A stretch of 64,000 nucleotides of DNA. Origin: Buxus sempervirens (Eukaryota > Streptophyta > Magnoliopsida > Buxales > Buxaceae). Numbering within the stretch: the first letter of the stretch is position 1; the number at the start of each line of letters is the position of its first letter. Under the pieces are notes generated by a model, which ran no database searches, was not told the origin of the DNA, and was given only the letters and a program-made list of their open reading frames with translations. This document shows, piece after piece, positions 1 to 11,300 of this stretch. The position numbers were made by a program, and so were the translations under genes. The DNA lies in the NCBI GenBank assembly GCA_947561395.2, contig OX387186.1, positions 9,599,888 to 9,663,887 of the forward strand, read 5' to 3'.

Positions 1-1010
1 TAAATTGGATTTAGAACAGAGCATTCCTCTTATTCTTTCCTTTTTTTATTTTGTAAGTTCGTTATGTGCACTGCCCGCCTGGCACATAACCAGCATACAC
101 ACAAGCACGGCCACCATGTAAACATACCTCCTTGGGGAGTGCGGTTTCAGAGGGGACCCACATGCCTGGCACATGGAGGTAACTCAAGTGACTTCACTAT
201 GTCTCGGCTGGAAGCAGGCCGTCGCGATCACTCCCTTTGATTTGATGAGGGCTGGTTTTAAACCCAAGCCTTAGATACGAACATCACAAGGCTTTACCAT
301 TATCACAAGTGAAACCCCCTCTCCTCAAAATTCCATCCAAACTCCCACGCGAGGGGCAAAAGTACCTAATCTACCTTCCCAACCCAATCCAAAGCAGAAA
401 AAATTTTTGGTGCGTCTTCTCAGTAAGTCCCATCAGATCGTGGGTCCCTATACTTTGAAGTTTGAAGACAGGAAGCAGCATCCCCAGAGATAATGACTAA
501 AAGCATCTTGTGCCCATAAGACCTAGATTTTTTCCATACTGTTCTTTGTATAAGCATTCATGTAATGGTTATTCAGATAGAACCATTAATGTCAATGATA
601 TTCGTAAAGCCATTATAAGAATGAGGTCTAGATTTGCAGGGCACATGAGACTAGAACTAACAAAACCTGGAGGTAAATTGCCTAAAAAGATTATACATGC
701 TTGGAAGACAAAAGGATGAGTGTTCAATGAAAAGAAAAACAATCCAACAACACTTCCAACTCGGCTGGATCTGCTAGAGAGGCCATGACATGAGATCCAA
801 TAAAAATTGTGGTGCCTCACCACAATTTTTGTTTCCATATCAATAGATCATTGACAGTACGACTTCCAACTATGCCCGTCGTTAAAAAAATAATAATAAT
901 AACATGCAGTTCATATCGAGTTAAGACCTTCACATACAACTAAATTTGATTCTGCAATGCAAGCAAGGAGCAATATATAGTAACAAATTGAAGGATACAT
1001 ATGGAAGTAC
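1..1010. other. Distal intron or flank of SEC61A, no exon seen
   Basis: This stretch follows the SEC61A donor at 1010 and is probably intron. No reading frame on either strand matches the missing SEC61 C-terminus. A GC-richer block at about 60-360 looks like unclassified repeat DNA. A short open frame at 510-719 (plus) has no recognisable product. Confidence 0.5.
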
Positions 1011-4000
1011 CTTGAGCTGCTTAGCCACATCTTTTGCAGAGGATCCTGAAACTTCAATCCAAGTTTTTGAGAATAGTGCACAGGCTGAAAGCATAAATAT
1101 AAGATAGAACAGTGCATGGAAAGGATCAGCAGCCATATCTGCCAAGCTGCAGAAAAGAAGACAGTATATCAAGTTCAGCACAAACTGAAGGTGAAGCACA
1201 CAAAACAGTAACTGCCAAGTGCAAACAATATTTTTGCAATGAATTTGAAATCAAGAAAATAAAAACAATTGAGGTTTTAATCACCTTGATGGTGCAGTGA
1301 TATAGTATGCAAGACCACCAACAGGAATATATTGACTGCCTGAGTATTCAGATTCCTTCCACTTGCCCAATAGATTAACAAGGAAATTTCCACTGTACTT
1401 CCTGTACAGCAACTGTACACAAACAAACCACGGTTGAAGATTAGCAATGATAAATAAGATTTAACCAGAAGTTGCAAAGCTCTGTTAGAAGTTTCAAGTT
1501 CTGCACCTGAGAAATAAAGTAAAGGTTGGAAACAAGTGCAGATTGTAGAATGATGGGCATGTTGGAGGTGTAGAACAGTTTAATGGGATATGAACCCTGT
1601 TGTCCTCGGGCACTCTTTGATCTCACTGGCAAAACCACACGGAAGCCTTGGAAATAGATGACAATGAGGAAGATCAAGACTGTGGCAAGTAAATTCGTAA
1701 CATTTGGAAGATTCTGTCGGTAAAAGGCCTCCCGAAGAGCACGGACCTTATCAGTCCTAGTTATAAGCAGATGGAATAGAGCAATAACAGCACCCTCAAA
1801 TTCAGCTCCCCGCCCACTGTTGATAGTTGTGGGGCTGAATGCTTTCCAAATTATGTTTTCACTGCAACGTACAATCAAAAGGTTCTAAAACTCAATTTTC
1901 CAAAATGAAATGCTGGTAGAAGACATCAAGCAAATGGACCCTGTAACTTACCAAATATTGGTTGCTATAAACAGGGATATTCCAGAACCTAAACCATAAC
2001 CCTTCTGAAGAAGCTCATCCAAACAAATAACGATGATACCAGCAAAGCAGAGCTGAATAATTATGAGAACAGCATTTCCAACTCCAAGTTGGCTGACATT
2101 ACCATACATACCAGATAGCACATATGCCACTGCCTCACCAACAGCAATCAGAATGCCTAACAACTTCTGTGCACCATTACTGTAATATAAATGCCAAAGT
2201 TAAACAGAATATATCAGCTCTCACAGGCACATAGCATATGCAAATACAATTGAAAGCAAAAATGCAAAATTTGTTTTAAGTAAACAAGCATTTTGCAAAA
2301 TACCCCATATTGAAGTTCTGAGTCATAGGCAATATTCAGATGCAGACAAAACATCGAACCAATATAAAACTTCTAGTTATGATCAATATAATCACAAGTA
2401 ATGAGAGCAGAATGAGATGCCAATGCAGGAACAGGAGGAAGAAACAGAGAGCGGAAGGGCAGATTAAAACATGATCTAGGGTATGAAACGCCACATTGCA
2501 TGTTTGTTACTAAATATCTTCATGAATTAATGCCCAAAGGAAACAAGTGGGCCCTTCCAACTTCATGCATGTGCTATATGGGCATGGGTCACCTGGAGGA
2601 GAAAAAAAATTTCTCCCGCCAACCATCCACAGAAAAGGGAAAAAAAATGGAGAAAAAAACACTCAACTAAAATCCTAAAATTTCCAAAAAAAAATGAATT
2701 GACTGCACTTCCACAAGTATCAAACTGAAGGCTAAACATACAACAAAAATTTACAAGACCTTAATCAAACTTAGAAGAAATTAGCCATTTGTCCAAAACT
2801 TTGGCAATTATTTGACCAAATCAAACTATTTTTATCTCAGAAGGGAAAAAAATTTTGGTGGAAACCATGGAATTATTCCCACCAGGCTTCAAAAGCACAT
2901 ATTCGGTCACTATTTTTGGAAAATTTTTCCCCTTTTATGTTAATCTCTTACTTCCAACTTTTCAACATATTTCTAATCTAAAATGATAAATTCTTTTTAT
3001 TTTTTTTATTGGTAAAATGATCAGTTCTTTTTGTATATCCAATGAAAATTTATTTGATATTTTAACTTATAAAGGGATAAATCATTCAAGATCCCTATTT
3101 CAAATTCATCCTCCTGGCCAAGAAAAAGAAAAGAGAGAGAGAGAGATAGACTATGGAACATATGAGAGAAAAGATAGAGATGTCAAGCAGGGACATGTAA
3201 ACTAGACATAGACTCATCAATAAGAGAGAATATAAGCAAACAAAAAAAAGAACAATAAATATAGGATACAGAAGAAAAATGAAAATTCTTCGAAGGTTTA
3301 AGACGGTTAAAATAAAGAACAAGTCATACAGTTCACAGAAAGTTATATAAGGTGTTGCCCCTTTTAGTGATTGAAAAATGGCGTACGTGTTTTTCCCCTT
3401 TTTCCTCTTTTCCCCCTTCACTGCTCTTTTTGAGGGGGGTGTTCTCTTCGTTGAGTGGGGGTGGCACTTGAAAAAAGAGAGAGAGAGAAATAGAGAGAGA
3501 GCGACAAGCTTCTTGTGAAGAAAAAAAAATGCAGGCTTTGCATTGGAAGGTGCATCTCCTAGGATTTCAATTCCACAAACTGTGGTAAAAAAACAAACCA
3601 CATAGATATTGCACTAGAGAAATCCTTGCTGAACTTTGACACCAAAGCAGCATCATAATGCCATGCCAGCTATAGATTCGGAGAACAATTTACACAAGCT
3701 TTAGGATTACAAGCACTTTACAATTTCACATTAGTTGCCAACACAACTAGTTAGGTAAGTTGATGTGCCTTACAAATGATTTGAAGAATCATTACAATTC
3801 AATTCAGGGAAATTCTGATATTCCATGATATTCCCTATGAAAATGTTACCCAAAAATTTGTCAAGATAAAGAAAAAACCAATAAGTGAAAATTATTGCTG
3901 TCTTTTTGAAAAGGAAATTTCACTTAATTTCACAAAACTTTAAAACAATGATTATGGGCTACAAAAATCTTATTCAACAAAAGCATCAATAGCAATATTT

Positions 4001-4438
4001 GATAGAACAAACAAAATAAGGATATAATTTCTTGCAGCGTACAATTACTGGAAAACAAATAATCATAGTGCTTGAGACTTTGCACTAAACTTACAGCAGA
4101 GCACGGTCTTCACGCACACTGTTGTCCACTTCGATGATCTTGGACCCTGCCAAGAGTTGCATCACCATTCCAGATGTCACAATGGGAGTAATACCAAGCT
4201 CCATGACAGTACCACGGTTTGAGGCAAGAATCACACGCATCCAATAAAATGGATCTGCGCCAGTTGTTCCGTGTATACCATAGAGGGGGAGCTGACTGCA
4301 AACCAAGAAGATGAATAGAGAGATCACAGTGTATATAACCTTCTCTCTGAAGGGAATTTTGCGGTCCGCACTCTGAACTTCTGGCAGAAACGATAAAAAT
4401 GGTCTGACAAGATGCAAGACTCTAAATCCTCCTCCCAT
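1011..4438 (-). CDS. SEC61A: Protein transport protein SEC61 subunit alpha (5' part, C-terminus outside window)
   Basis: The product is the pore subunit of the ER Sec61 translocon, a multi-pass membrane protein that passes nascent chains into or across the ER membrane. Five coding exons read on the minus strand: 4438-4095, 2179-1952, 1861-1507, 1412-1285 and 1146-1011. They join in frame to 1191 nt, which is 397 residues. The protein starts [20 protein letters not shown] and carries near-invariant SEC61 segments such as [47 protein letters not shown] and [13 protein letters not shown]. The family is about 475 residues long, so roughly 78 C-terminal residues, following the AKQLK at the last donor, lie left of position 1; none of that exon is found in 1-1010. 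All introns are GT-AG. The donor after exon 3 reads CAG|GTGCAG, which is a weak site. Identity is secure. A paralogue of the same family cannot be excluded. Confidence 0.95.
2980..3032. repeat. Short poly-T insertion scar flanked by an imperfect 19-bp duplication
   Basis: AAAATGATAAATTCTTTTT at 2980-2998 recurs at 3014-3032 with two changes. The 15 bases between are mostly T and end in GGT. The pattern is that of a severely truncated retroposon tail inserted on the minus strand with a target-site duplication. It lies in the first coding-region intron of SEC61A. Confidence 0.5.
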
Positions 4439-5507
4439 TGTAACTGATAGAAGTCCAGACTAAATCAGTTCAACCTGCCACCAGCCATTCATGGAGGAAA
4501 CTCAGTACCACCAGTTAAGCATAAAACGTATGTCTAAAAGAGCAACAAAAAAAAGAAAAAGAAAAGAAAGGAAGATTCATAAGCCACAGATTACTCATTC
4601 ACCCAACATTTAGAGAAATTAAATGCTCAAGTTGAACTAGGAAAACACAGATTAAAAAGGGCAATGGAATCAACTAAATACAGATGAAAATTGGAAATTA
4701 TTAACTGCAACAACTCATACAATAAATGACAATAAGAATGAAAACAACCACATAACAAGAAAATAATTGAGCTATTGCTACGGAATATCATATGGACAAA
4801 ACATACCAATCATTAAAAACAACATAATTCACACAACAGCACAGAAAGCCACGCTTAAATAAGAAAATGCGTCAACCAATCAAGTTGATCAACCTTATTT
4901 AGATTACAGCATACGCAAGGAAAACGCATTCGAGGACAAAAGTACTACATAACTCATGGACAAAAGACATCAATACAGGTACACGTTCGTATCCGCAGAT
5001 CCGTCGCAAGTCCAGATACAGAAGACATGCCTTACATGTTTCCACAGAAAATTCAGCAATCAGAATTCAAGCGGCCAAATTATCAAGGAAAATAATCGAA
5101 AAGGAAAAAAATCCATAAATATCAAAAGAAAATTCAAAAGCTAAGACATCATAAAAAAAACATACAACTTCTATCTATAAGCTACCGACTCGATAAAACA
5201 GTAAAACACCAAACTTCCGTTCCAGCTACCGCAAATTTGACGGAATCGGTAACCGTCACAAAAAAAATTAACTGATCTTAAAACAAATCCATCAGAGAAA
5301 TCATGCAAACATATAAATATAATTAGGGAGAGAGCATCAGAAATGGATTGCTAAGATCTACAGATCCGGAGATCAAACAATCATTAAATCAAGCTCCATG
5401 GTTAAAAATACGTACGAAAGGGACGACAACGGAAGCATGAATTGAGAAAGCAAACCTACAAATCCAGAAGAAATTTGCGGATCTATGGATGAGGCTCAGA
5501 AATATAC

Positions 5508-5695
5508 CTTCCGAATTCAAAGATCTGGAAGCACCGGAGATCTGAAACTGTATTCGAACAATTTTGCTTCCCAAAATGAAACCCTAGGGATTCTGCAAAT
5601 ACCGCTTCCCCCGATCACGAAAAGCACTAAAAATGAAAAACAACTCGCAGTCTTCAGCGACTTGGTCACGCGGGTTGATCTCCAGCAATGGACCA
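5508..5695 (-). other. SEC61A: Probable 5'UTR exon of SEC61A
   Basis: On the minus strand the sequence just before the start codon reads as an acceptor, with AG at 4445-4444 and the exon resuming at 4443, five bases before the ATG. This implies a leader intron. A matching donor, GGAAG|GTATATTT, lies at 5508/5507. The exon would run from a start near 5695, set by the TATA box upstream, to 5508. Both ends are inferred, and other GT sites nearby could serve instead. Confidence 0.5.
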
Positions 5696-5720
5696 TCGAC
5701 CCGGACTGAATTTTTAATCT

Positions 5721-5728
5721 AATATATT
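5721..5728 (-). promoter_or_regulatory. Putative TATA box of SEC61A
   Basis: The minus strand reads AAATATATTAG here. It lies about 30 bases upstream of the presumed start of the SEC61A leader exon. The placement fits a core promoter, but the surrounding DNA is AT-rich, so the site is suggestive only. Confidence 0.4.
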
Positions 5729-5954
5729 TTCGAGCACTTGTTTTCCACGACATCAACCCAATAGTCCCTTAACACGTGTTCCGTTGCGTTGACATGGCCA
5801 ACACTTGGCAAATTTAATTATGTCTTACATTTAATGCCCCTGCTGGAGATTAAAATTACTTTAATGCCATCGCACTTGACTTTTTAATGAGGGCAGCTCG
5901 CTAAGTGAACAGGCCAAGGAGGAGCCAATGGCCACTGCCTCTCTTGCAGGGGTT

Positions 5955-6003
5955 ACACCTGCCACCTAATTTTCTTTTTTGGTAATGACACCTGCCACCT
6001 AAT
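5955..6003. repeat. 17-bp poly-T/GGTAATG insertion between perfect 16-bp direct repeats
   Basis: ACACCTGCCACCTAAT occurs at 5955-5970 and again, unchanged, at 5988-6003. Between the copies lies TTTCTTTTTTGGTAATG. The simplest reading is a target-site duplication made by target-primed reverse transcription of a LINE or SINE RNA, of which only the last few bases and the tail were kept. Confidence 0.65.
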
Positions 6004-6111
6004 GTACGATGGCCTGATCGTAATAATTGATTAATACGAACGTTGGGTGGTGGGGTCCACACCGTATCGTATCGTTTATTACAACGTTTATAACTTGATA
6101 ACGATATTATT

Positions 6112-6194
6112 AGCCATTAAACAATATTTTTTTTTTTTTTGGTAGGAAGCCACTAAACATTTTTTGGTAGAAGTAGGAAGCCATTAAACAATAT
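6112..6194. repeat. 51-bp double poly-T insertion between perfect 16-bp direct repeats
   Basis: AGCCATTAAACAATAT at 6112-6127 is repeated exactly at 6179-6194. The 51-bp insert holds two poly-T-GGTAG tracts separated by another, diverged copy of the flanking sequence (AGCCACTAAACAT). This suggests two successive tail insertions, or one insertion followed by a local duplication, at one site. Confidence 0.6.
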
Positions 6195-6400
6195 AAACTT
6201 TCTGACAGTAGCACGTGTAGAGTTCCACCTACACATAGTACTAGGCGGCGTTCATGGCCAACGGCCCGCCAAGCCCAGGCGGATCAGCCTGTTCTTGGAT
6301 GGGCTTGGTCGGCCACCCATTGGTTGTCCATAAGACCGAACTGGACTAGATTTTTGAAAGCCCGGTAATTTCTTGACCAACTTTGGTATTGTATAATTCA

Positions 6401-6569
6401 CTTCCTGTGGTAGCTCTATCTGCAGTCCTTAAAAGTGAAACTTCCATAGGATGCAAACACATGTCCAGTGGATGTAAACACGCAACTAACAGTTTTCAGC
6501 CACAGGACACGTGTTTGCTTCCTGTGGAGGCTTTCACTTAAGGGTTGCAGATAAAGCCACCACAGGAAG
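6401..6569. mobile_element. Fold-back element, about 65-bp imperfect inverted arms
   Basis: The left arm begins CTTCCTGTGGTAGCTCTATC. The reverse complement of the right arm begins CTTCCTGTGGTGGCTTTATC, and the match continues with gaps to GCAAACACATGTCC / GCAAACACGTGTCC. The loop is about 38 bp. There is no coding capacity. The length of 169 bp and the arm-to-loop ratio fit a fold-back MITE. No clean target-site duplication was found. Confidence 0.6.
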
Positions 6570-6736
6570 TCATTCAGGTATTGTATGGGAATTCTCGACC
6601 CAATCAAATCAAGATTTATATTTATAATATGTGCGTATAAGCTGCAGCAATGATACTATATGAGGAAGTTAATAATATAACTGTTGATTTGTGTGCAGGT
6701 AGCAAGGGGAGTAGCAGAGAGCGATAGCAGGAGCAC

Positions 6737-7224
6737 GTGGTGGTTTGGAAATATCCTAAGACAGGGTGGCTTAAGCTTAACTTTGATGGGGTTGTAAGCA
6801 AGGATGGAAAAGCAGCGGCGGGTGTTGTTCTAAGGACTCACGAAGGAAAAGCATTGTGTTTTTTTGCTAGATGTTTATCTAGTTGTGATATGTTTAAAAT
6901 TGAATTGATTGCTGTGTTAATAGGTATTAGAATAGCTTTAAGTAGGGGAACTCAGTTTTTGGAAATAGAAGGCGATGCTTTACAGGTATAAATGCGGTTA
7001 CTAAGAAAGGTGGATATCCATGGCAATCTGGATCGCTGATATAGTAGTTGATTGGCAGGTTTCAGGAGGATGAAATCAAATATATTAAACGAGAAGCGGA
7101 TATAGTAGCTGATGCAATGGCTAAAATCGGTTTAATGGCACAAAATAGGCTTTTTTGGAGAGTTCCCAGTTGTTCAGATAGAATAGCAAAATTTATAAGA
7201 AAGGATTGTAATGAACAAGTATAA
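6737..7224 (+). pseudogene. Broken RNase H domain (RVT_3 type) of a plant non-LTR retrotransposon
   Basis: The frame from 6737 reads PKTGWLKLNFDGVVSKDG and later EGDALQV before a stop. This is the first half of the RNase H domain found at the C-terminus of many plant LINE polyproteins and their host-derived relatives. After a frame change the second half resumes with IKYIKREADIVADAMAKIG and ends at TAA 7222-7224. The KREAD..AD.MAKIG stretch matches the conserved C-terminal RNase H helix. The shift and at least one stop make it non-functional. The upstream reverse transcriptase is absent, so this is a 5'-truncated relic. A poly-A-like CCCAAAAAAAC follows at about 7250. Confidence 0.7.
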
Positions 7225-8356
7225 TTTTATAAAATAGTATGTTTTTCTTCCCAAAAAAACATAATAAGCTTAAGCTAATGTTTTGGTATTGATCTTTATT
7301 ATTTATATGTATTTTTTTCTATTTTAAAATAATATATTTCATTTTAAGGGAAAATATAACTTTCTTTCAAGGTGCGCTAGGGCTTTATACAGCCTTTTAA
7401 TGGGCAGGCTCGGGCATAGTTCTACAAGAACAACCAATTAATTATTATAGAAATATATTATAACAAGGCATTCTAAGGGGTTTTTTCTTTTGGAAAAGTA
7501 AAATTGTATTTTTTTTTTTTGGCACGTTATCCTCTCCATTATATATAACATAGACTTAGGGGTTCATCTAAATAAAGTCAAATGATGCAGCATTTACACT
7601 ATTTTTATCATGTATAATATTATTACGATACAATAATATTAGCACTCCTTTAAATACAACTATCGGGGTGCATGCGCAATACTGGAGGTACAAAAAAAAA
7701 TAAGGGAGTTAGACAACTGGCTGAAAAATTAGGACAAAGACAGCTACACTGTTATATAAATGAACTTTAACAATGATTTATAAGGATATTATGGACAAAA
7801 AAGATATGATTTTTGGCACGATTCCAAGGAGCAAGAACCTTTTGTATATTGTATAGATATTTATTTCTACTTGTACAAATTTGTGACAAGGTTCTAATTT
7901 ATAACTAATTCACTTTACTAGTCATGGGACTTATTTTCCTTGGATAACATCACAGATTAAATCCATTACAAATGCTGGTGGTTTTCCCTGATATAAAGCC
8001 ACTGTCAAGGCTTAGACCATGTTTGTGGAAAACATCAGCCACGGTATCAGTGGGCTCGTACTTGGGTACAGCAAAACACGGTAAAAGAAAATTCTTTGTT
8101 TTTAGCGAAGGAATCGGATTTGAGTTTCCTTTCTTTTTTTTTTGGGAGAAAGGAAAGAGAAAGCGTCTTAAGGCAAAGGCAGTCCTTTTACCATGGAAAC
8201 GCACTACACGCTTGTTACTTTCTACACTGACAGAGCAAGCTGAAACTGGAGGGCGAACAGCTTATACACTACAAATGATTTACGGGCGTACATCCTCTTG
8301 AAATCTGCTATCGGCAGCTCAAGATCTCTCCATTTCAACTCTGATTGGAGAGAGCC
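7225..8356. other. Intergenic DNA upstream of the NHL gene
   Basis: AT-rich sequence between the RNase H relic and the NHL start codon. Apart from the doubtful frame at 7950-8204, I see no gene. No convincing TATA box was placed for the NHL gene. Confidence 0.5.
7950..8204 (-). other. Unrecognised 84-codon open frame, doubtful
   Basis: The minus strand reads 84 codons from ATG to TGA. The last 40 or so, containing PKYEPTDTVADVFHKHGL, look more protein-like than the lysine-rich first part, which crosses a poly-T tract. It faces away from the NHL gene start. I know no family that fits. It may be an exon or transposon fragment, or chance. Confidence 0.15.
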
Positions 8357-11300
8357 ATGAGAAAATCATTGTTTATCCTCTTTTTGTTGACACTCTCCAT
8401 CTCTTATCTTCTTAAGTTTCAAGCTAATGCTTCTCCTGCAGGTTACATATAAAGAACCCAACTTATGCATTTGCCCTTTTATATTTGTTTTTTCAGTAGA
8501 TGTTGTCCGATTCTTTCAATTTTTGATCGGTTTATCGTTTTTTTTTTCTTACTATGTTTTTGCAGGACCTTTGATTAAACACTTGTCTTCTCTTCTCAAA
8601 TGGACGAGGTCCTCGCCCAAAGCACCGCAAACAGGTTTGTTCAGAGAGGAATTGATTTTTTCTGCTATACCCAGGTGCTTGTTTTGTGATTTTGCGAAGG
8701 TTTGCTTAGTAAGTGTGTGGGGAGATTGATTTGTGGTGTCTTTTGGGATTGTTCAGATGGGAGCGTTCTTCAGTACGAGAATGGATATTTGGTTGAGACT
8801 GTTGTGGAAGGAAACGATCTTGGGGTTGTGCCACATTCTATTCGTGTCTCCCAAGATGGAGAGCTCTTTGCTGTTGATGCAGTGAATAACAACATTGTTC
8901 GCATAACTCCTCCTCTGTCCCAGTGTATGCTCCCTACTTTTTCTTGTCTACTTCTTATTTCTAATTTATTTTCGCAACCGAATTCTGGGAATCTTCTCAC
9001 ATTCTTTTTTTTTTCCTGCTTTTCTTTGTTGAGAAATTTTTTTTAGGACGCGTCAAATTGATGCAATGTTCTTCTAGCAACAATTGACGCGGTTAAATTG
9101 AGAATTATTGGCTCTTATAATTGGTAGGAATGGATTTGCCTTCTAAAATTTTGGTTTTGTGTGTTGGTTTTTTGCAGATAGCAGAGCAAGATTGGTTGCC
9201 GGATCATTTCAGGGTTACTCAGGGCATGTAGATGGAAAACCGAGTGATGCTCGATTTAATCATCCAAAGGGTGTCACTATAGATGATAAAGGAAATGTAT
9301 ATGTTGCTGATACCTCAAATCTGGCCATCAGAAAAATAGGAGACTCAGGTTTGTTTAATGCATCTAACTGCTAAGATCTAAATGATTTTTGAGAGAAGTA
9401 AATAATTGGTTTTATTCTTGTTTTACATCCTTTGCTATATCAGTTATCTAATGAAATTTCATGCAGGTGTAACAACAATTGCTGGAGGGAAGTCAAATGT
9501 TGCAGGGTACAGGGATGGTCCCAGTGAGGATGCAAAGTTCTCAACTGATTTTGATGTAGTTTATGTTGGGCACACCTGTTCCTTACTTGTTGTTGATAGA
9601 GGAAATGCCGCCCTTCGACAGATCTCCCTTAACCAAGAAGATTGTGATCACCAGTATGGTTCAATTTCTACAGCAGGTTTGGACCCAAAATTTTGTTCTG
9701 TTATCTTCTAAACACACACACACACACACACGTTTATACTCACACACAGATGTATGGATGTATTTATGTATGCATATTTCTATATGTGCTTGCATATTTG
9801 TATTTATGTATCTACATATATACATGTGTTTGTGTATCAAAATTTGTCAGTTTTGTCCTTTACACAATAATGTGTTTCTAGGGTTGCATAACTGGTTTTT
9901 GACACCAAGCAAGCATGTTCTCAGAAGATATAAACCATAAAACACCTGATATCACTTGATTCAATTTTCTTATCTTCATCACATACATCACATCTTAAAA
10001 ATTATGCAAATAAAGTACTACTAATCCTTGATTTTATGTAAACAATGGTGGTCATTGTGCTATTGAATATCTTTGCTGATATTAGAAGATGAACTCAACA
10101 CTTAATTCCGAAAATGTCTCTCAATTCCTCAATATGGGTGGACATTTCAAAGATACAAAAATGTGTTCATGGATAATGCGCCCTTCATCCTTAATATAGC
10201 TGCTCCCAGGCAATTGAATAAGCTATTTATTATTTTTAGCACAGAGAATGGCAGAGCTACCACTCCACCTAACCAGTCTCAATCTCTATACCTGATAGTG
10301 GACTAAGCATTAACAGCAGATTATAGGAATGTGGATATGTGGTGTCAATGTCAGTTTTTCTAAATAGATCTTCTCATCAATAAGTAAATGCAAATATGTC
10401 TCATTATATCATGCACTGCAAAGTTTGTTTTTCTTGGAATATGTGACCCTTTATCATCATATAATATACTGCCACATTTTATTTGTCTTAGAATGTGTAA
10501 CACTTTATCATCATCTAATATACTGCCAAGTTCATTTAACCCATTATTTATGGTGGTGTCTGACTCTTGGTATATGCAGTAGAGACTCTTTGAACTCTTT
10601 CTCGTAACTTCTACTGTTATTTAAGGCCAGATTAATTTTTCATTTTTAGAATGCCATTTAAGCAGAATCCCATGTTATATTGATAAAAATTCGGATGATA
10701 ACATGCTATACTCTATCCTTCTCTATTTTTGGTCACCAGTGGCAAAGACTCGAATCTCAGTTTCACATGTGATCTCTTATTGTAATACGGCAGTTTTATC
10801 TGGCTTGTTATGCTTCATAGTTCTTAATTCTTCTGTTTGTCATTTCTCTGCTACGGTTTGTTTGTATAATTATGGAAGTCTCTTGCAGTATCCATTTTAT
10901 GAATTGTCACTGTTAAAAGCAGAAAATGGGAAATGGACTGGAGATATTTGATTATTAACAAATTCCTCTAGGAATCCCCAGAAAGACACATTTTATGTCC
11001 AGGAGACCAAACATCTGTGGTGCCTCTTGAAATACAGATTGAACACTCTTAACTGAATGGTGTTTATTCCTTGAAACAAATTACGATAATGTATGCACAC
11101 CTGCCTGGATGAAAAAGAAGAAAGAAAATAAAAAGAAAAGAACGTGTGAGGAAAACCTTTTTATATCAATCTTAATCTTTAATTGAATTTCTATTCTCAT
11201 ATTGGATATGCCAACTGTTATTCTCTATATTGGCAACTCCCAAGTAGCTCTCTTCTCAACCACTTCTATCTTTTCTAGGATGGTGTCCACCTTGGATGGA

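Noticed and set aside
3095..3601. 168-codon frame on the minus strand
   Set aside because: It is Phe/Leu/Ser-rich, crosses GA-rich repeats inside a SEC61A intron, and matches no family I know.
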